From positions 226,135-290,134 of the forward strand of contig CAOLHI010002116.1 of the NCBI GenBank assembly GCA_948474755.1: DNA of 64,000 nt, written 5' to 3'. Both the position numbers and the translations under genes were made by a program. Origin of the DNA: Ctenosaura bakeri. Taxonomy: Eukaryota > Chordata > Lepidosauria > Squamata > Iguanidae. Positions 11,141-21,498 of this stretch are shown here, piece by piece. Position 1 is the stretch's first letter, and every line of letters starts with the position of its first letter. The notes under the pieces were generated by a model that searched no databases, was not told where the DNA came from, and saw only the letters and a list, made by a program, of their open reading frames with translations.

Positions 11141-13232
11141 TCAGATATACCCCAGATCCGGCAAGTCTGGGGATGCTTCCTTGGGGTTTGACTGATCCTA
11201 CTGTGCAACTCTGGAAAAGACAGACCTTTCAGGGGACTGAAGCAGAGGGGGTCTCTATCTGGAGGGTGCCCATCAGCCATGGGGGACCACTCCTTCCTCT
11301 CCCAAGCCCAGCGCTTGGCCCCCTGGTTCACTTGCAATTCTTTAACCCAAATTTTTGGAGCACTGCAGCTTCCTGGGCAGTGCCTCCTTGCAAGGATAAC
11401 AGGCAGAGGCACAGCGATCTAAGCACTGCTGTTCCTCCAGACGCGCCGACAACCCGCCTTGGCATAATCAGCAAAGGATCTGCCCGATTCCTGGCAGGAG
11501 CTTTCTCTCCAATTCCCCCTCCGCCTTCCAACCTCATCCCAGAAATTCAAATTTCATTAAGCCGGCTTCCTGAATCGAACACAAGAGCATCCATTCCACG
11601 CACCGACGCTTCCTCCAGATTTCCCATACAGAAAAGCTGTGGTGCCAGAAGAGGAAGGAAGAAAAGAGGGGCCAATCTCCAGATATTCCCCCTTCCACCT
11701 CTTTTAAAAACCACATGTGATTATATCTCAGGAGTGCTTTTATTGTTGGTATGCTCCTGAATGCTGCTAAAATAAGAAGCTTTATTGCAATTTGATCTCA
11801 GTGGGGGCAGGACTTGAACCTTTGCTGTCAAAACCTTCCTCCCCATCCTTCCAATTTTTTCATCCTCCAGATGTGTTGGACTACCGCTCCCAGAATCCTT
11901 CATCTGACACATCTGGAGGGCACAACATGGCCGAGCTTGCTGGGAAATCTGCCTCCAATTTACTGCAATCTTTTCTCTCTTAGCTTTGGAATCCCAAAAT
12001 GGCACCACCTGCCAGTAAATGAGGTTGTTTTAGATTTGGGTGCCCATAATCGGGGAGAGAGGCGGGACAAAAAATAATTAATTAATTAGATTAAACTTAG
12101 GCCTGGGTGTTTTTCTTTCCTTTTTGAGGAGTTGTGTTTTTTTCTAAACAGTTAAAATATTGAATGCTTAAGGCCCCAATCCCATGTAAGTAAAACTCTG
12201 CCAAAGAAGAAGATGGGGTACCTCTAAGCAAGAACCCATCCTTTAGATCAGGCAGAAGGGTGGAAAGTCTCAAATATTTGCCCTTTCTTATGGAGAGATG
12301 CATCCGGAAGCAGGGAGTTCCAATCATTCTCTTTGTGAAGATAATATAATAACAATAAGGATATGATTGTTTTGATAAAAGGTGTCTTTTTATCCATTGG
12401 GTGTAGGAGGGGCTTTTTTGGAATCAGAGCAAGTGAACTTATGGAGGGAAGATCTTAACCAAGAACCCAACCCAAGTAGGAGCCAGGGCGAACACAGCAA
12501 GGTAAGTACCAGAGGTAAGTAGTCAAGGTGAACTCTAGCAAGGAGAGAACTTCACCATGGTAGGAACCAAGGTGAATTTACCAACCTAAGGGACCTCCAA
12601 GCAGACTCCTGCAGGGATTCTCACACTGACCTTAGACTGAGCCCCATTCCAACGACCACCCAGTGTAGAATCGGAGAGGAAGGTGGGAGAGACCCCTACC
12701 AGACTTCTCCACTCACCCCTCTGAGCTCACCTGGCAAGTTTCCAGAGGAGACCAGGCCAGAGGTCTCCATCCTGCCCTCTGGATCCCCCCATTCCCCAGC
12801 TGCAGCTGGATCCCAAACACAACCCGCAAAGTGGGCCTATGTGCAGCAACCTCGCCCCCTCCAACAGGCTTTCCAACACAAATGCCAAAAAGTTTGATCT
12901 ATCAGGGCGGAAGGGGGCGTTTCTCCACCTGAGCTGCCCAGGAAGGCTGGCCCTCCATTTTACCTTCATTCCTCCCCCCTATACACCCCAAACATCACAC
13001 CCCAACCTTTTCCCTTGCCAGCCTTTGGAAAAGGGGCCCAACCCCATCCTACAAACCCCCTCCTCTACTACATCCCTTCCCACCCTCCATTTGTGCAGGG
13101 TGTGCTGATCCAGCACCCCCCCCCAAAAAAAAAAAAAACACAGAGGACTACTTTCCAAAGGGGGAGAGGAGAGACAACAATTGCATTTTATTTTTCAAAA
13201 ACGCTGCAGGTTCGCAAATGCATGAGACTCAC

Positions 13233-13950
13233 CTCTGTCTTTTTTTTTTTAAATCTTTTGCTGGCTCAGCCCCCTTGGCTGGATGTAAAGGCGAGCGGGG
13301 GTCCCCTTTAGCGCCTGGCTGCAGCGGCTGGCGCCCCCCCAGCTGCAGACATAGGTCTGCCTCTGTCCAAGTCTTCTCTCCCCCCACTCCAAAAAAAATT
13401 AAATGATCTCCTCTTTTGCAGCCCCAGAGCTCCGGAAGCCTCTCTGAGCCGAGGCGGCTTTGCGGTCTTCTTGGGAAGAGACAAAAGAAAGGAGAAAAAG
13501 GGATGCTGCGGAAGAGAGGATGCTGGCTTTTCGAGGATGCTCCGGGGCTGGACCGGCCCGGGGACTGCAGAGGGGCCGCCTCTGCTCAGCTCCAGCACCG
13601 GGCAGGCAGGGCTGGTGCCGCAGCGCTCCGTTGGGCTGCCTTCGCCATCCTTGCAGCCAGGATCCAAGCCGGGCGGGGGGTCCGGAGGAGGACCCTTCCC
13701 CGCTTCTCCTCCTCCTCCTCCTCCTCCCCCAGCCCAGCAGTTGCTTCCTAGCAGGTCCCCCTTGCCTGGCCCGGGAGGCCTCCCCTTCCCATCCGCTTGC
13801 AAGCGGCTGCGGCTTCTTCCTCCCCTCCAGGTTCATCTCTCTCTTCTTTGCTGAATGTCACAGAAGCATTAGGGAGGGGAGGGGAGGTTTCTGCTTTCTC
13901 AGCCCGCATCACAGCTTCCCTTAAAGGGCCCCGTGGATTATCTTCTTAAA
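13233..13950 (-). promoter_or_regulatory. ABCG4: CpG-rich promoter and non-coding exon 1, probably ABCG4
   Basis: This stretch is the most GC- and CpG-rich part of the left 25 kb, densest at about 13400-13830, with a CTC-repeat tract at 13706-13731. On the minus strand a strong donor CAGAG|GTGAGT lies at 13233/13232, so an exon transcribed from the island could end there and splice to the acceptor before the ABCG4 ATG. Long open frames occur on both strands but are low-complexity products of GC richness. Assignment to ABCG4 is an inference from position and orientation. Confidence 0.55.
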
Positions 13951-14106
13951 GGAGGATGGACATGAACGGAAAGAGAAACGGAAACCATCAGCCAACACAT
14001 CAGCACCATCAGCCCTCTCTTTCAGCAGCCAGAGATAAGGGACAGGGGTTTGGGGTGCCCCTTGCAGTTTATCCTCTGCTCACTCAGGCAGTGCGTGGTG
14101 CACCAA

Positions 14107-15030
14107 GTTGCTAGTCCTCAAGGAGGTCAGACCCCCTACCCAGGCCTTCCCTTGGACCCCAAAAGGCTCAGCCCAGAAGGGGTTTCTTTCCACCCTGCCA
14201 CAAATGCCCAGCTAATAAGAGATAGGTAAGGTTCCTTTTGGGACAGTATCCCTTATCATTCATGAACATTTCCCAGTCCTTGCTCAGGGGACACCCCAAA
14301 ATGCAACTTTTCCCAGCTCTGGTTCTGAAGGCATCGTGAAAGAGTCTTCAAAAAGAAGGGATGTGGTGTATGCAACAATCTACCACTCGTTTTGAATTAA
14401 AAGGGATGCCCACGGTTGCTAGTCCTCAAGGAGGTCAGACCCATCCCCAGGCCTTCCCTTGGACCCAAAAAGGCTCAGCCCCAGAAGGGGTTTCTTTCCA
14501 CCCTGCCCAAAATGCCCAGCTAATAAGAGATAGGTAAGGTTCCTTTTGGGACAGTATCCCTTATCATTCAAGAACATTTCCCAGTCCTTGCTCAGGGGAC
14601 ACCCCAAAATGCAATTTTCCCCAGCTCTGGTTCTGAAGGCATCATGAAAGGGTCTTCAAAAAGAAGGGATGGGGTACATGCAACAATCTACCACTCGTTT
14701 TGAATTAAAAGGGATGCCCACGGTTGCTAGTCCTCAAGGAGGTCAGACCCCGTACCCAGGCCTTCCCTTGGACCCCAAAAGGCTCAGCCCCAGAAGGGGT
14801 TTCTTTCCACCCTGCCAAAAATGCCCAGCTAATAAGAGATAGGTAAGGTTCCTTTTGGGACAGTATCCCTTATCATTCAAGAACATTTCCCAGTCCTTGC
14901 TCAGGGGACACCCCAAAATGCAACTTTTCCCAGCTCTGGTTCTGAAGGCATCATGAAAGGGTCTTCAAAAAGAAGGGATGGGGTATATGCAACAATCTAC
15001 CACTCGTTTTGAATTAAAAGGGATGCTCAC
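14107..15030. repeat. Tandem triplication of a 308-bp unit
   Basis: Three head-to-tail copies at 14107-14414, 14415-14722 and 14723-15030. Each starts 'gttgctagtcctcaaggagg' and ends near 'gaattaaaagggatgcccacg'. The copies differ at only a few scattered bases and small indels, so the expansion is recent or homogenised. No unit carries a long open frame. Confidence 0.95.
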
Positions 15031-15170
15031 GGTTTAAGGCACGGGTTCTCGGGTGTTTTGGACTTCATTTCCCAGAATTCCTTACTATCCCTTCTGGCTT
15101 CTAGGTCCTCTGGGTGATGAAGTCCAAAACATCTGGAGGGCCAAAACTTGAGATGCTTGGGGAAGGGAAA
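15031..15170. repeat. Foldback fragment of a hAT-like MITE
   Basis: 'tgttttggacttcatttccc' near 15055 pairs with 'gatgaagtccaaaacatctgg' near 15115. It has the 'actccaactcccagaattcc' look of common squamate palindromic elements. Confidence 0.5.
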
Positions 15171-15559
15171 AATATTAGTTTTTTGGGGAGAAGTTATCCT
15201 TTCATCACCTCTTTCTTCCTGCATTTGTCTTTAGTCAGCATTCAGTATTGCATGATGGCGTAGAATGGAAGAAGCATTCCCTGTTGAATTTCTGGCTGCC
15301 ATATAACCATAAAGGGGGAGAAGTTGCTAAAATATATAGGGTGCTTCCAGGTGAAGCTTTTACTGGACAGTCCTACTGACATCTTATAACCACCTTTAAG
15401 TGAATGAATAAAACAAGAGGCATTAAATAAATTGCAAAAATGCTTGTGAGTACAATAGAAGAACAGTGAGTGATAGGAACTGCGTCCATGGATGTAATTT
15501 AAGTCTGGAAGCCTTTAGAAAAAAATGTGAGGGGGTTAACTGCTAAAGAAAGGAAGGGG

Positions 15560-16070
15560 GATCTTCTTTGCTCAGACCTCAGTTGGAACACCGTGTCCAG
15601 TTCTGACCAAGAAGGAACTTGACAGTCTGTAAGGTGTCTACAGAAGGGTGACCAAGACGACCAAAGGTCTGGAAACCAAGGCTTATGAGGAACAACAGAA
15701 AGATCTAGGGATGTTTAGCTTGGAGAAGAGCAGACTGAGAAGTGACATGATAGCTATCTTTAAAAATCCGAAGGGGTGTGATATAGAAGATGGAACAAAC
15801 TTGTCTTCTACTATCCCATTGTTTGGGACATTGAGTCAATAGATTCAGATCACAAGAGATTCCACCTAAATATTAGGAAGAACTTCCTAATGATAGTAAA
15901 GAATTATTCAACAGAGCGAGCCTTGGAATCTCATGGACTCTGCTTCTTTGTGGATCTTTAAACAGAGGTTCCATGGCCATCTCTCAGGAGTTATGCATTA
16001 CTGTGTATTCCCATATGGAAGTGAGTTGGACCAGATGGCCTTTGCAGTCCCAACTCTATGGTTCTATGAT
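15560..16070 (+). repeat. CR1 LINE 3' UTR, sense
   Basis: Contains the CR1 hallmarks 'ggaacaccgtgtccagttctg', 'gggatgtttagcttggagaagag', 'attaggaagaacttcctaatg' and the terminal 'caactctatggttctatgat'. The short open frames in it are LINE 3' UTR, not genes. Confidence 0.88.
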
Positions 16071-16254
16071 GGCAGTAATAGTAGTAGTTACCTGAATTGG
16101 CCCTTTTTTGAAAACCTTGGATGGAAGAATTCCACAGACAAGGCTGGCTGGAGCCATCTCAAATGTTTTGTTCCTTAAGTCAAGGGACAAGATGGAGCCA
16201 TTCTTCATTTCATGGACAGAAGACTATAGGGCTGTCAGTTGAATGTTACTTAAG

Positions 16255-17095
16255 CATTGGCAGCAGGACAAAGAAATATAAAGTCGGAAGGTACCCAAAG
16301 GCCATCCATCCCAAACCCCTGCAAGGACAAGGAATCCGCAGCTAAAACAGCACTAAGAGGGGGCCAGCCAACCTTTGTTTGACAATCTCCAATGAAGGAG
16401 AACCCACAGCTTCTGAAGGCTCCTGTGAAACAGCTCATGGAGTCAGGACATTTGCCCCAATGCTTAGAGTGGTCTTTCTTGTAATGTGAATTGGCTGAGA
16501 TCTTATCCTTGAAGCAGTAAAAAACAAATTCACTGCATCATCTACCTGACAACGCTTCAGATCTTTATAGATGGCCCTCACATCACCTCTTAGTCTTCTT
16601 TCCTCCAGGCTAAACATACCTGACCCTTCAACTTTTCCTCAAAGGGGTTGGTTTTCTAGAACTTTGGCCATCTTGGCTGTCTTCTTCTGGACACATTCCA
16701 GCTTGTCAATGTCCTTCCTAAACTGAAGACTTGCAAAAGGAGAGTCATCTTCTAAGGCATTCCACTGCACTATGCAACAGCTCTCACCATCAACAAATTC
16801 TTCTTCATGTTTAGTCTTTTCTTGCAATTTGAATCCTCTGGTTTATGTCCTAAACCCTGGAGCAGCAAAAAACATGCTCACCTCATCTTCTGCGTGATAC
16901 CTCTTCAGATAACTTTAAAGACGGCTGTCATATCACCTTTCAGTCATCTCTTCTCCAGGCCAAATGTACTCAGCTCTCTAAGCAATTCCGCATAGAGCTT
17001 GGTTTCTACACCTTGTATCATCTTGGTTGCTCTCCTCCGGACATGTTCCAGCTTGTCAATGTCCTTCTTAAAATGTTCTGTGCCACACCTGAGTG
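16255..17095 (-). repeat. CR1 LINE 3' UTR copies, antisense
   Basis: Antisense CR1 3' sequence starts 'ataaagtcggaaggtaccc', then 'cttagtcttctttcctccaggctaaacatacc' and 'ttggccatcttggctgtcttcttctggacacattccagcttgtc'. A second, overlapping stretch follows at about 16750-17095 with the same order of motifs, so two copies are joined. With the sense copy at 15560 it forms a tail-to-tail inverted pair. Confidence 0.82.
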
Positions 17096-18053
17096 GACCA
17101 GGTTACTTTAGAGAGATATGTCAGGTTTGAACTACAATTCTTGGAGTCCTCTACCAGCATGGGTGGGCTAAAAGCAAAAGAAGAACGATAAAAAGGGCCC
17201 AGCCTTTTTTCAGCTGAAAAGACCTTATTTTCAGTAACAAAGTCTTAAGGGAAGGCATTCCAACCTTTTAGAATGAGCGAGGGAACCCAACACACAAGCT
17301 GGGAAGCCCCCAGATGATGATGTCATCATGAGGAAGGGGCCGTGGCCATCTGGGGAAGCCCAGAGGGGCATATTTGGCCCTGGGAATTGAGGTTCCCCAT
17401 CCCTGGGTTGATTTTTACACTATGAGCAGCCCAGCCTGTATTTCAGCTTCTCATCCTTTTGGCCAGAACAAGTGCTTTTAGTATTGCTTTACAAAACAGT
17501 TCTAAATTGATTTTATTTGGTGATTTTATTGATGTTATTGATTTTAAGGGCAGGATACAAAGAAAAAAGCAAAAAATAAATGAACGAATTAACATAGGCT
17601 GGTCCTGAAAATGCCAAACATCAGCTGACGTCCTGTTGTTTCATTCTACTTAGAGTGGGTCAAAACATTGGCGAAGCCCATTGATTGAATGGGTCAGAAC
17701 CAACACAGATCAAGGCCAAAGAGGCCTTCCATATCCCTTCATCCTGCCTCATTCACAAAATTTTGTCAGGGGGAATCCACACAATGTTATTGTTTGTTTG
17801 TAGCCTGCAGTATTTTCCCACGGCTTTTTATTTTTTGAATCACAGAAGTTCCATCGGGGAGAAAAGAGGGGACAGCTGCACAGTCCATCTGGGAGAATGA
17901 TAAAACCAGAGCTTGGGAGAAATTCCCTTTTTGGACTCTGTCTACCAAAATCCCCTCCAATGGGCCGCGCTGGCCAGGGGAGTTTCTTGGACTTTAAGGG
18001 AGGAAAGGGAATTTCTCAGGTTTAGGATGGGGCAGGACCAGTTTCCTATCATA

Positions 18054-18246
18054 GGCCATTTCCGCACTAGACTGTTACAGCGCTATTATTCCACTTTCCA
18101 CATCCTATGGAATCCTGGGGTTTGCAGTTTAGGGAGGGGCCTCAAAGGCCATCTTCAAAGGCCTTCCCGAAACTGCAAACCCCAGGATTCCATAGGATGT
18201 GGAAAGTGGAATCATAGCGCTGTAACAGTCTAGTGCGGAAATGGCC
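18054..18246. mobile_element. Foldback MITE, family 1, copy C, in a CR1 tail
   Basis: The ends 'ggccatttccgcactagactg' and its exact complement are flanked on both sides by the triplet 'ata' (18051-18053 and 18247-18249), which I read as the target duplication. Both arms carry the private 'tttccacatcc/ggatgtggaaa' variant. The right side runs straight into antisense CR1, so it landed in or beside the CR1 terminal repeat. Confidence 0.88.
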
Positions 18247-18480
18247 ATAGAATCATAGAGCTGGAAGGGGCGTCAAGGGTCTTCCAGTCCAACCCCCTTC
18301 AGCCATGCAGGAAGACACCATCAAAGCCCTCCCTTTGACAGATGGCCATCCAGCCTCTATTTAAAAATCTCCAAAGAAGGGGAGTCTACCACACTCCCAG
18401 GCTGCCGCGTATTCCACTGCCAAACTGCTCTGACCACCAGAAGTTCTTCCTAAGGTTTAGTTGGAATCCCGTTGCCTGTA
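18247..18480 (-). repeat. CR1 LINE 3' end, antisense
   Basis: 'atagaatcatagagctggaagggg...ccagtccaacccccttcagccatgcagg' followed by 'ccatccagcctctatttaaaaatctccaaagaagg', the standard CR1 tail read backwards. Confidence 0.85.
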
Positions 18481-18825
18481 GTTTGAAGCCACCGAAGGCA
18501 TGATGGACAATCCTGAGGCCTACAGAGGGGGACAGAGAGCCTTCTGCTCAGCCTTCCCTATTCCTGTTAGTCATCTGCTTCACCCACTGTCACCTTGCCT
18601 GGAAGACAACAGGCATATGGAAGTGAATGGTGTTAATTGATGCCAGGCCTGCCAGCCACCATCTGCTGCCATCCTCGCCCTGTGCCATAGCAATTGGGAA
18701 GAGGTAATTGGGGTTGGGAGGAAGTTGTGTGTGTGTGTGCACATGCAAAGAATGATCAGCATGCTAATTAGGAACACATCATCAACAGATAAAACAGCTT
18801 CATATTAAAAGAAGGGGAGGGAGCG

Positions 18826-19015
18826 TTGAAGCCTAAATGCCCCGAGGGTACCATCTGAACACAGAAGCTAAGCAAGCTGAGCCCCAATGAGTACTTGGAT
18901 GGGGGGCCACCAATGAATACCAGGCGCTGTAGGCTATATTGCAGAAGAAGGAACTGGCAAAACCACCTCTGAGTATTCCTCGCCTAAGAAAACCCCAGGA
19001 AATTAATGGGGTGGC
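18826..19015 (+). repeat. 5S rRNA-derived SINE, sense
   Basis: The head at 18831-18935 reads 'gcctaaatgcc...gtaccatctgaacac', 'agaagctaagcaagctgagcc', 'gagtacttggatggg' and 'aataccaggcgctgtaggc', in 5S rRNA order. The RTE-like tail follows ('ggcaaaaccacctctgagtattcc'). Confidence 0.85.
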
Positions 19016-19822
19016 CGTTAAGTGGATGGGCCACACATATCCACGCACAGAGGAAGTCTGGAGGAAAAGATTCTGGTGACGTCTCTAAGGGTAACTGATT
19101 TATTTTAGCATGTGGTTTTGTGGATTTTAACTCACTTCTATGGATGCCGTGTTGGAGCACAGCGTTCAAGCCATCTGGTTTTAAATATTGTCTAGCCTGC
19201 TAAGATTCGGACACGTCTCTTTTCATTAATGCCAGCCCTCCCATTAAGCAAAGTGAAGCGGTTGCCCAAGGTGGCAGATGGAATTAGGGTTGCCAGTAAG
19301 GAGCAACCGACAGACACCATCTTTGCTGCCACAACACAGTCTTCCTTTCCAGAGTGTGGCTTTAACATGCCCCCTTCTGGCCATAACAGAGATTTGCTGT
19401 GATAGAGGAAACATTGGATTTCCCTTTTTCCTGCCAATGATGTATTTTTTAAAAAAATGTAATTCTTTTACTACCTTCATTCATCTTGCAGCCATTGGGG
19501 CTTGGCCTAACTTTTCAGCAAACACCTCACATACAATGCAGATGTGCAGCTCTTAACACCCTCAGTTTTCTACTGTGGCATCATTTTTAGCCATTTTTTT
19601 CCTGCTGAAGAAGCCAGTGGGAGTGAAAAGCTAGCATGATGAATTTTGTGCCTGCTAATTGTCTCATAAAGATATCACCACGATGCATATTTTGGATTTT
19701 GTTTGATGGTCAGCATAGCTACTCCAATTCACACACACACAAAAAAAATCATGGCCTTCAGTTTTCAAAAAATCTACAGCAAAGTCTACATTCTTTGGAT
19801 GCCTAAACTGTATTTCAAAATG

Positions 19823-19908
19823 CCCCTCCCTAAACTGCAAACCCCAGGATTCCATGGGATGTTGAAAGCGGAATAATAGGAGTATAACAGTCTAGTGCGG
19901 AAATGGCC
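19823..19908. mobile_element. Foldback MITE, family 1, single arm (copy D)
   Basis: Only the right arm remains: 'cctccctaaactgcaaaccccaggattcc' through 'cagtctagtgcggaaatggcc'. The left arm is missing. Confidence 0.8.
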
Positions 19909-20534
19909 TTTGAGCAGAGGACTGTCCTCTGTAAAGTAGGGCAGATGGCCATCCGTCTCCTTCTCTCTCCTCTGCTCCTGCCTGCCAATTTTCCAGTCAA
20001 GTCGGAAGGCTTAGTATGCATTTAGCATGCATCGCCTGTCTCCTGCATTTGCTGCAGGATCCCTGCAGACGGAGACACAGCACTGAAGTTTCCCTCTGGG
20101 GGGTCTTTTCTCACGGAGTTGTGGCTAGGTTACAAGGTGAGATTTTAAAAAAGACATGTTTTTGCAGCATCACCACTATCTTCCTTCACCCTTTCTTTCT
20201 TTTTCTTTTCAGATATGGTCTCCATTTTCAGGGTATTTTCATACAAGGCTTTTATAGCAGAATGGAAGGGGGTTATGCATCCAGATGTAAGGGGCGTCTT
20301 GCACAACGTCATTTCTCCTGGTGTAATCCAGGGACTTTTTGGCACTAAAAGGGATCCTTTTGTCAGCTCAAGTTGCACAGAATTGTCCTGGGGTTCCTCC
20401 TGCTGTTCTGAAAGCCCCACAAATACTTTTGCAAAAAATGGGGAGGTAGAAACTCACTGAGGAGGTACAAAAGGCTGTCCCAGTGGATGCAGACCTTCCA
20501 ATACCACACAGACAAGTGTCGCTGAGGAGTATCA

Positions 20535-20841
20535 GAGTCTGGACAAGAGGACAAAAGTTAAGAATGGGGAAGAAAGCACAAACTCGGGGAAGCTGCAGCG
20601 GGTTGCTTTTGTCTGAGCCTACTGGGAAGGGCAAGATGGCACCAACCCCTCTCCATCTATGCTGTGATAACTGGGCGCAAACTGCCTTTGCACTTTGAAC
20701 TCAGTTTGCAGCAGTTGAAGTAAGCTGAGCTCAAAGGGGGAAAGTAGGAAGAGGAAAGAGGACATTTTAAAAGCAACTCCAAAAGTGGAATGACAGAGGA
20801 TTAATTGGGATTGTCCCTACCATATAGACAGTTGTAGGATA
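20535..20841 (-). mobile_element. MITE family 2 copy
   Basis: Shares 'acaaaagttaagaatggggaagaaagcacaaactcgggg', 'gggttgcttttgtctgagcctactgggaagggcaag' and the end 'gattaattgggattgtccctacc...cagttg' with the complete copy at 62059. Same orientation as that copy. Confidence 0.75.
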
Positions 20842-21119
20842 CGGGAAGGCAAGGACAGCTCTGCTCTGGACAGATCTTGCAACATAGCAAAACTAGCCCC
20901 CTATAGATCTATGGGTAGGGGGCTTAAAAAAAAAGGATATCCAAGCTCTAGGACCATTTCCTTGGCTAATGTGAGGATCCTGTTTTATTTTCAGGAACAA
21001 CACACCAACTGCATATTCCCTTACTGCAACAATTCCTCACCTCTGGGTGGCTTTTCAAAGCACTCCTACACCTTGGTTAGTGTACAGACCACCATGAGGT
21101 CTGCATCCTTTTACATTCT

Positions 21120-21498
21120 CATACCCTCCAACTGTCCCAATTTGGAAGGGACAATTCCGATTCACCTTCTGCCACCCCACCTTTTCAGCTACTTTCAAAA
21201 TGTCCTAGTTTCTCTTTCGTCCTCCCACTTTTCCCCTTTGACTTCAGCTTACTTCAGTTTCTGCAAACTCAGTTCAGAGTGCAAAAATAGTTTGCATTTG
21301 GTTAATGCATCAGTGGAAAGAGGAGAGAAGGGTTCAGAATTTTGCCCTTCCCAGTAGGCTCAAGCAAAAGCAAACTGCAGCAGCCTCTTCTAGATGGCCT
21401 GTTCTTCCTCATCAATAAATCTTTCCATCTTGACTGCATTTGGACATTACTTGGCCACGCATGTCCTGATTTTCATCTGTGAAATGTTGGAAGAAATA
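21120..21498 (+). mobile_element. MITE family 2 copy, opposite orientation
   Basis: Starts 'cataccctccaactgtccc' and ends 'gaaatgttggaagaaatac'. Internal 'cttcccagtaggctcaagcaaaagcaaactgcagcagcctc' is the reverse complement of the matching part of the copy at 20535. The 148-codon frame crossing it is transposon sequence. Confidence 0.8.

Larger units (their letters stand above)
6984..13232 (-). other. ABCG4: ABCG4 intron 1 (inferred)
   Basis: If the gene starts in the CpG island at 13.2-13.95 kb, this is its first intron. It holds a SINE (7448), MITE copies (9809, 10740-11140) and a palindromic hAT-like fragment near 11865-11920 ('tccagatgtgttggactac...cacatctgga'). At 9540-9710 is a piece resembling a LINE 3' end ('gaagctttgaaagcttgcatg...caataaagttatc'). 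The open frames at 7703-8113 and 11173-11760 show no domain I recognise. Confidence 0.5.

Noticed and set aside
11173..11760. 195-codon open frame on the plus strand
   Set aside because: No recognisable domain; starts in a MITE-flanked area and matches no known family.
13308..13924. Several overlapping frames of 100-164 codons on both strands
   Set aside because: Low-complexity Gly/Pro/Arg products of a CpG-rich promoter; GC richness removes stop codons by chance.
14107..15030. CRISPR-like array
   Set aside because: Whole 308-bp units are repeated with no short repeat and unique spacer pattern; this is an ordinary tandem repeat in eukaryotic DNA.
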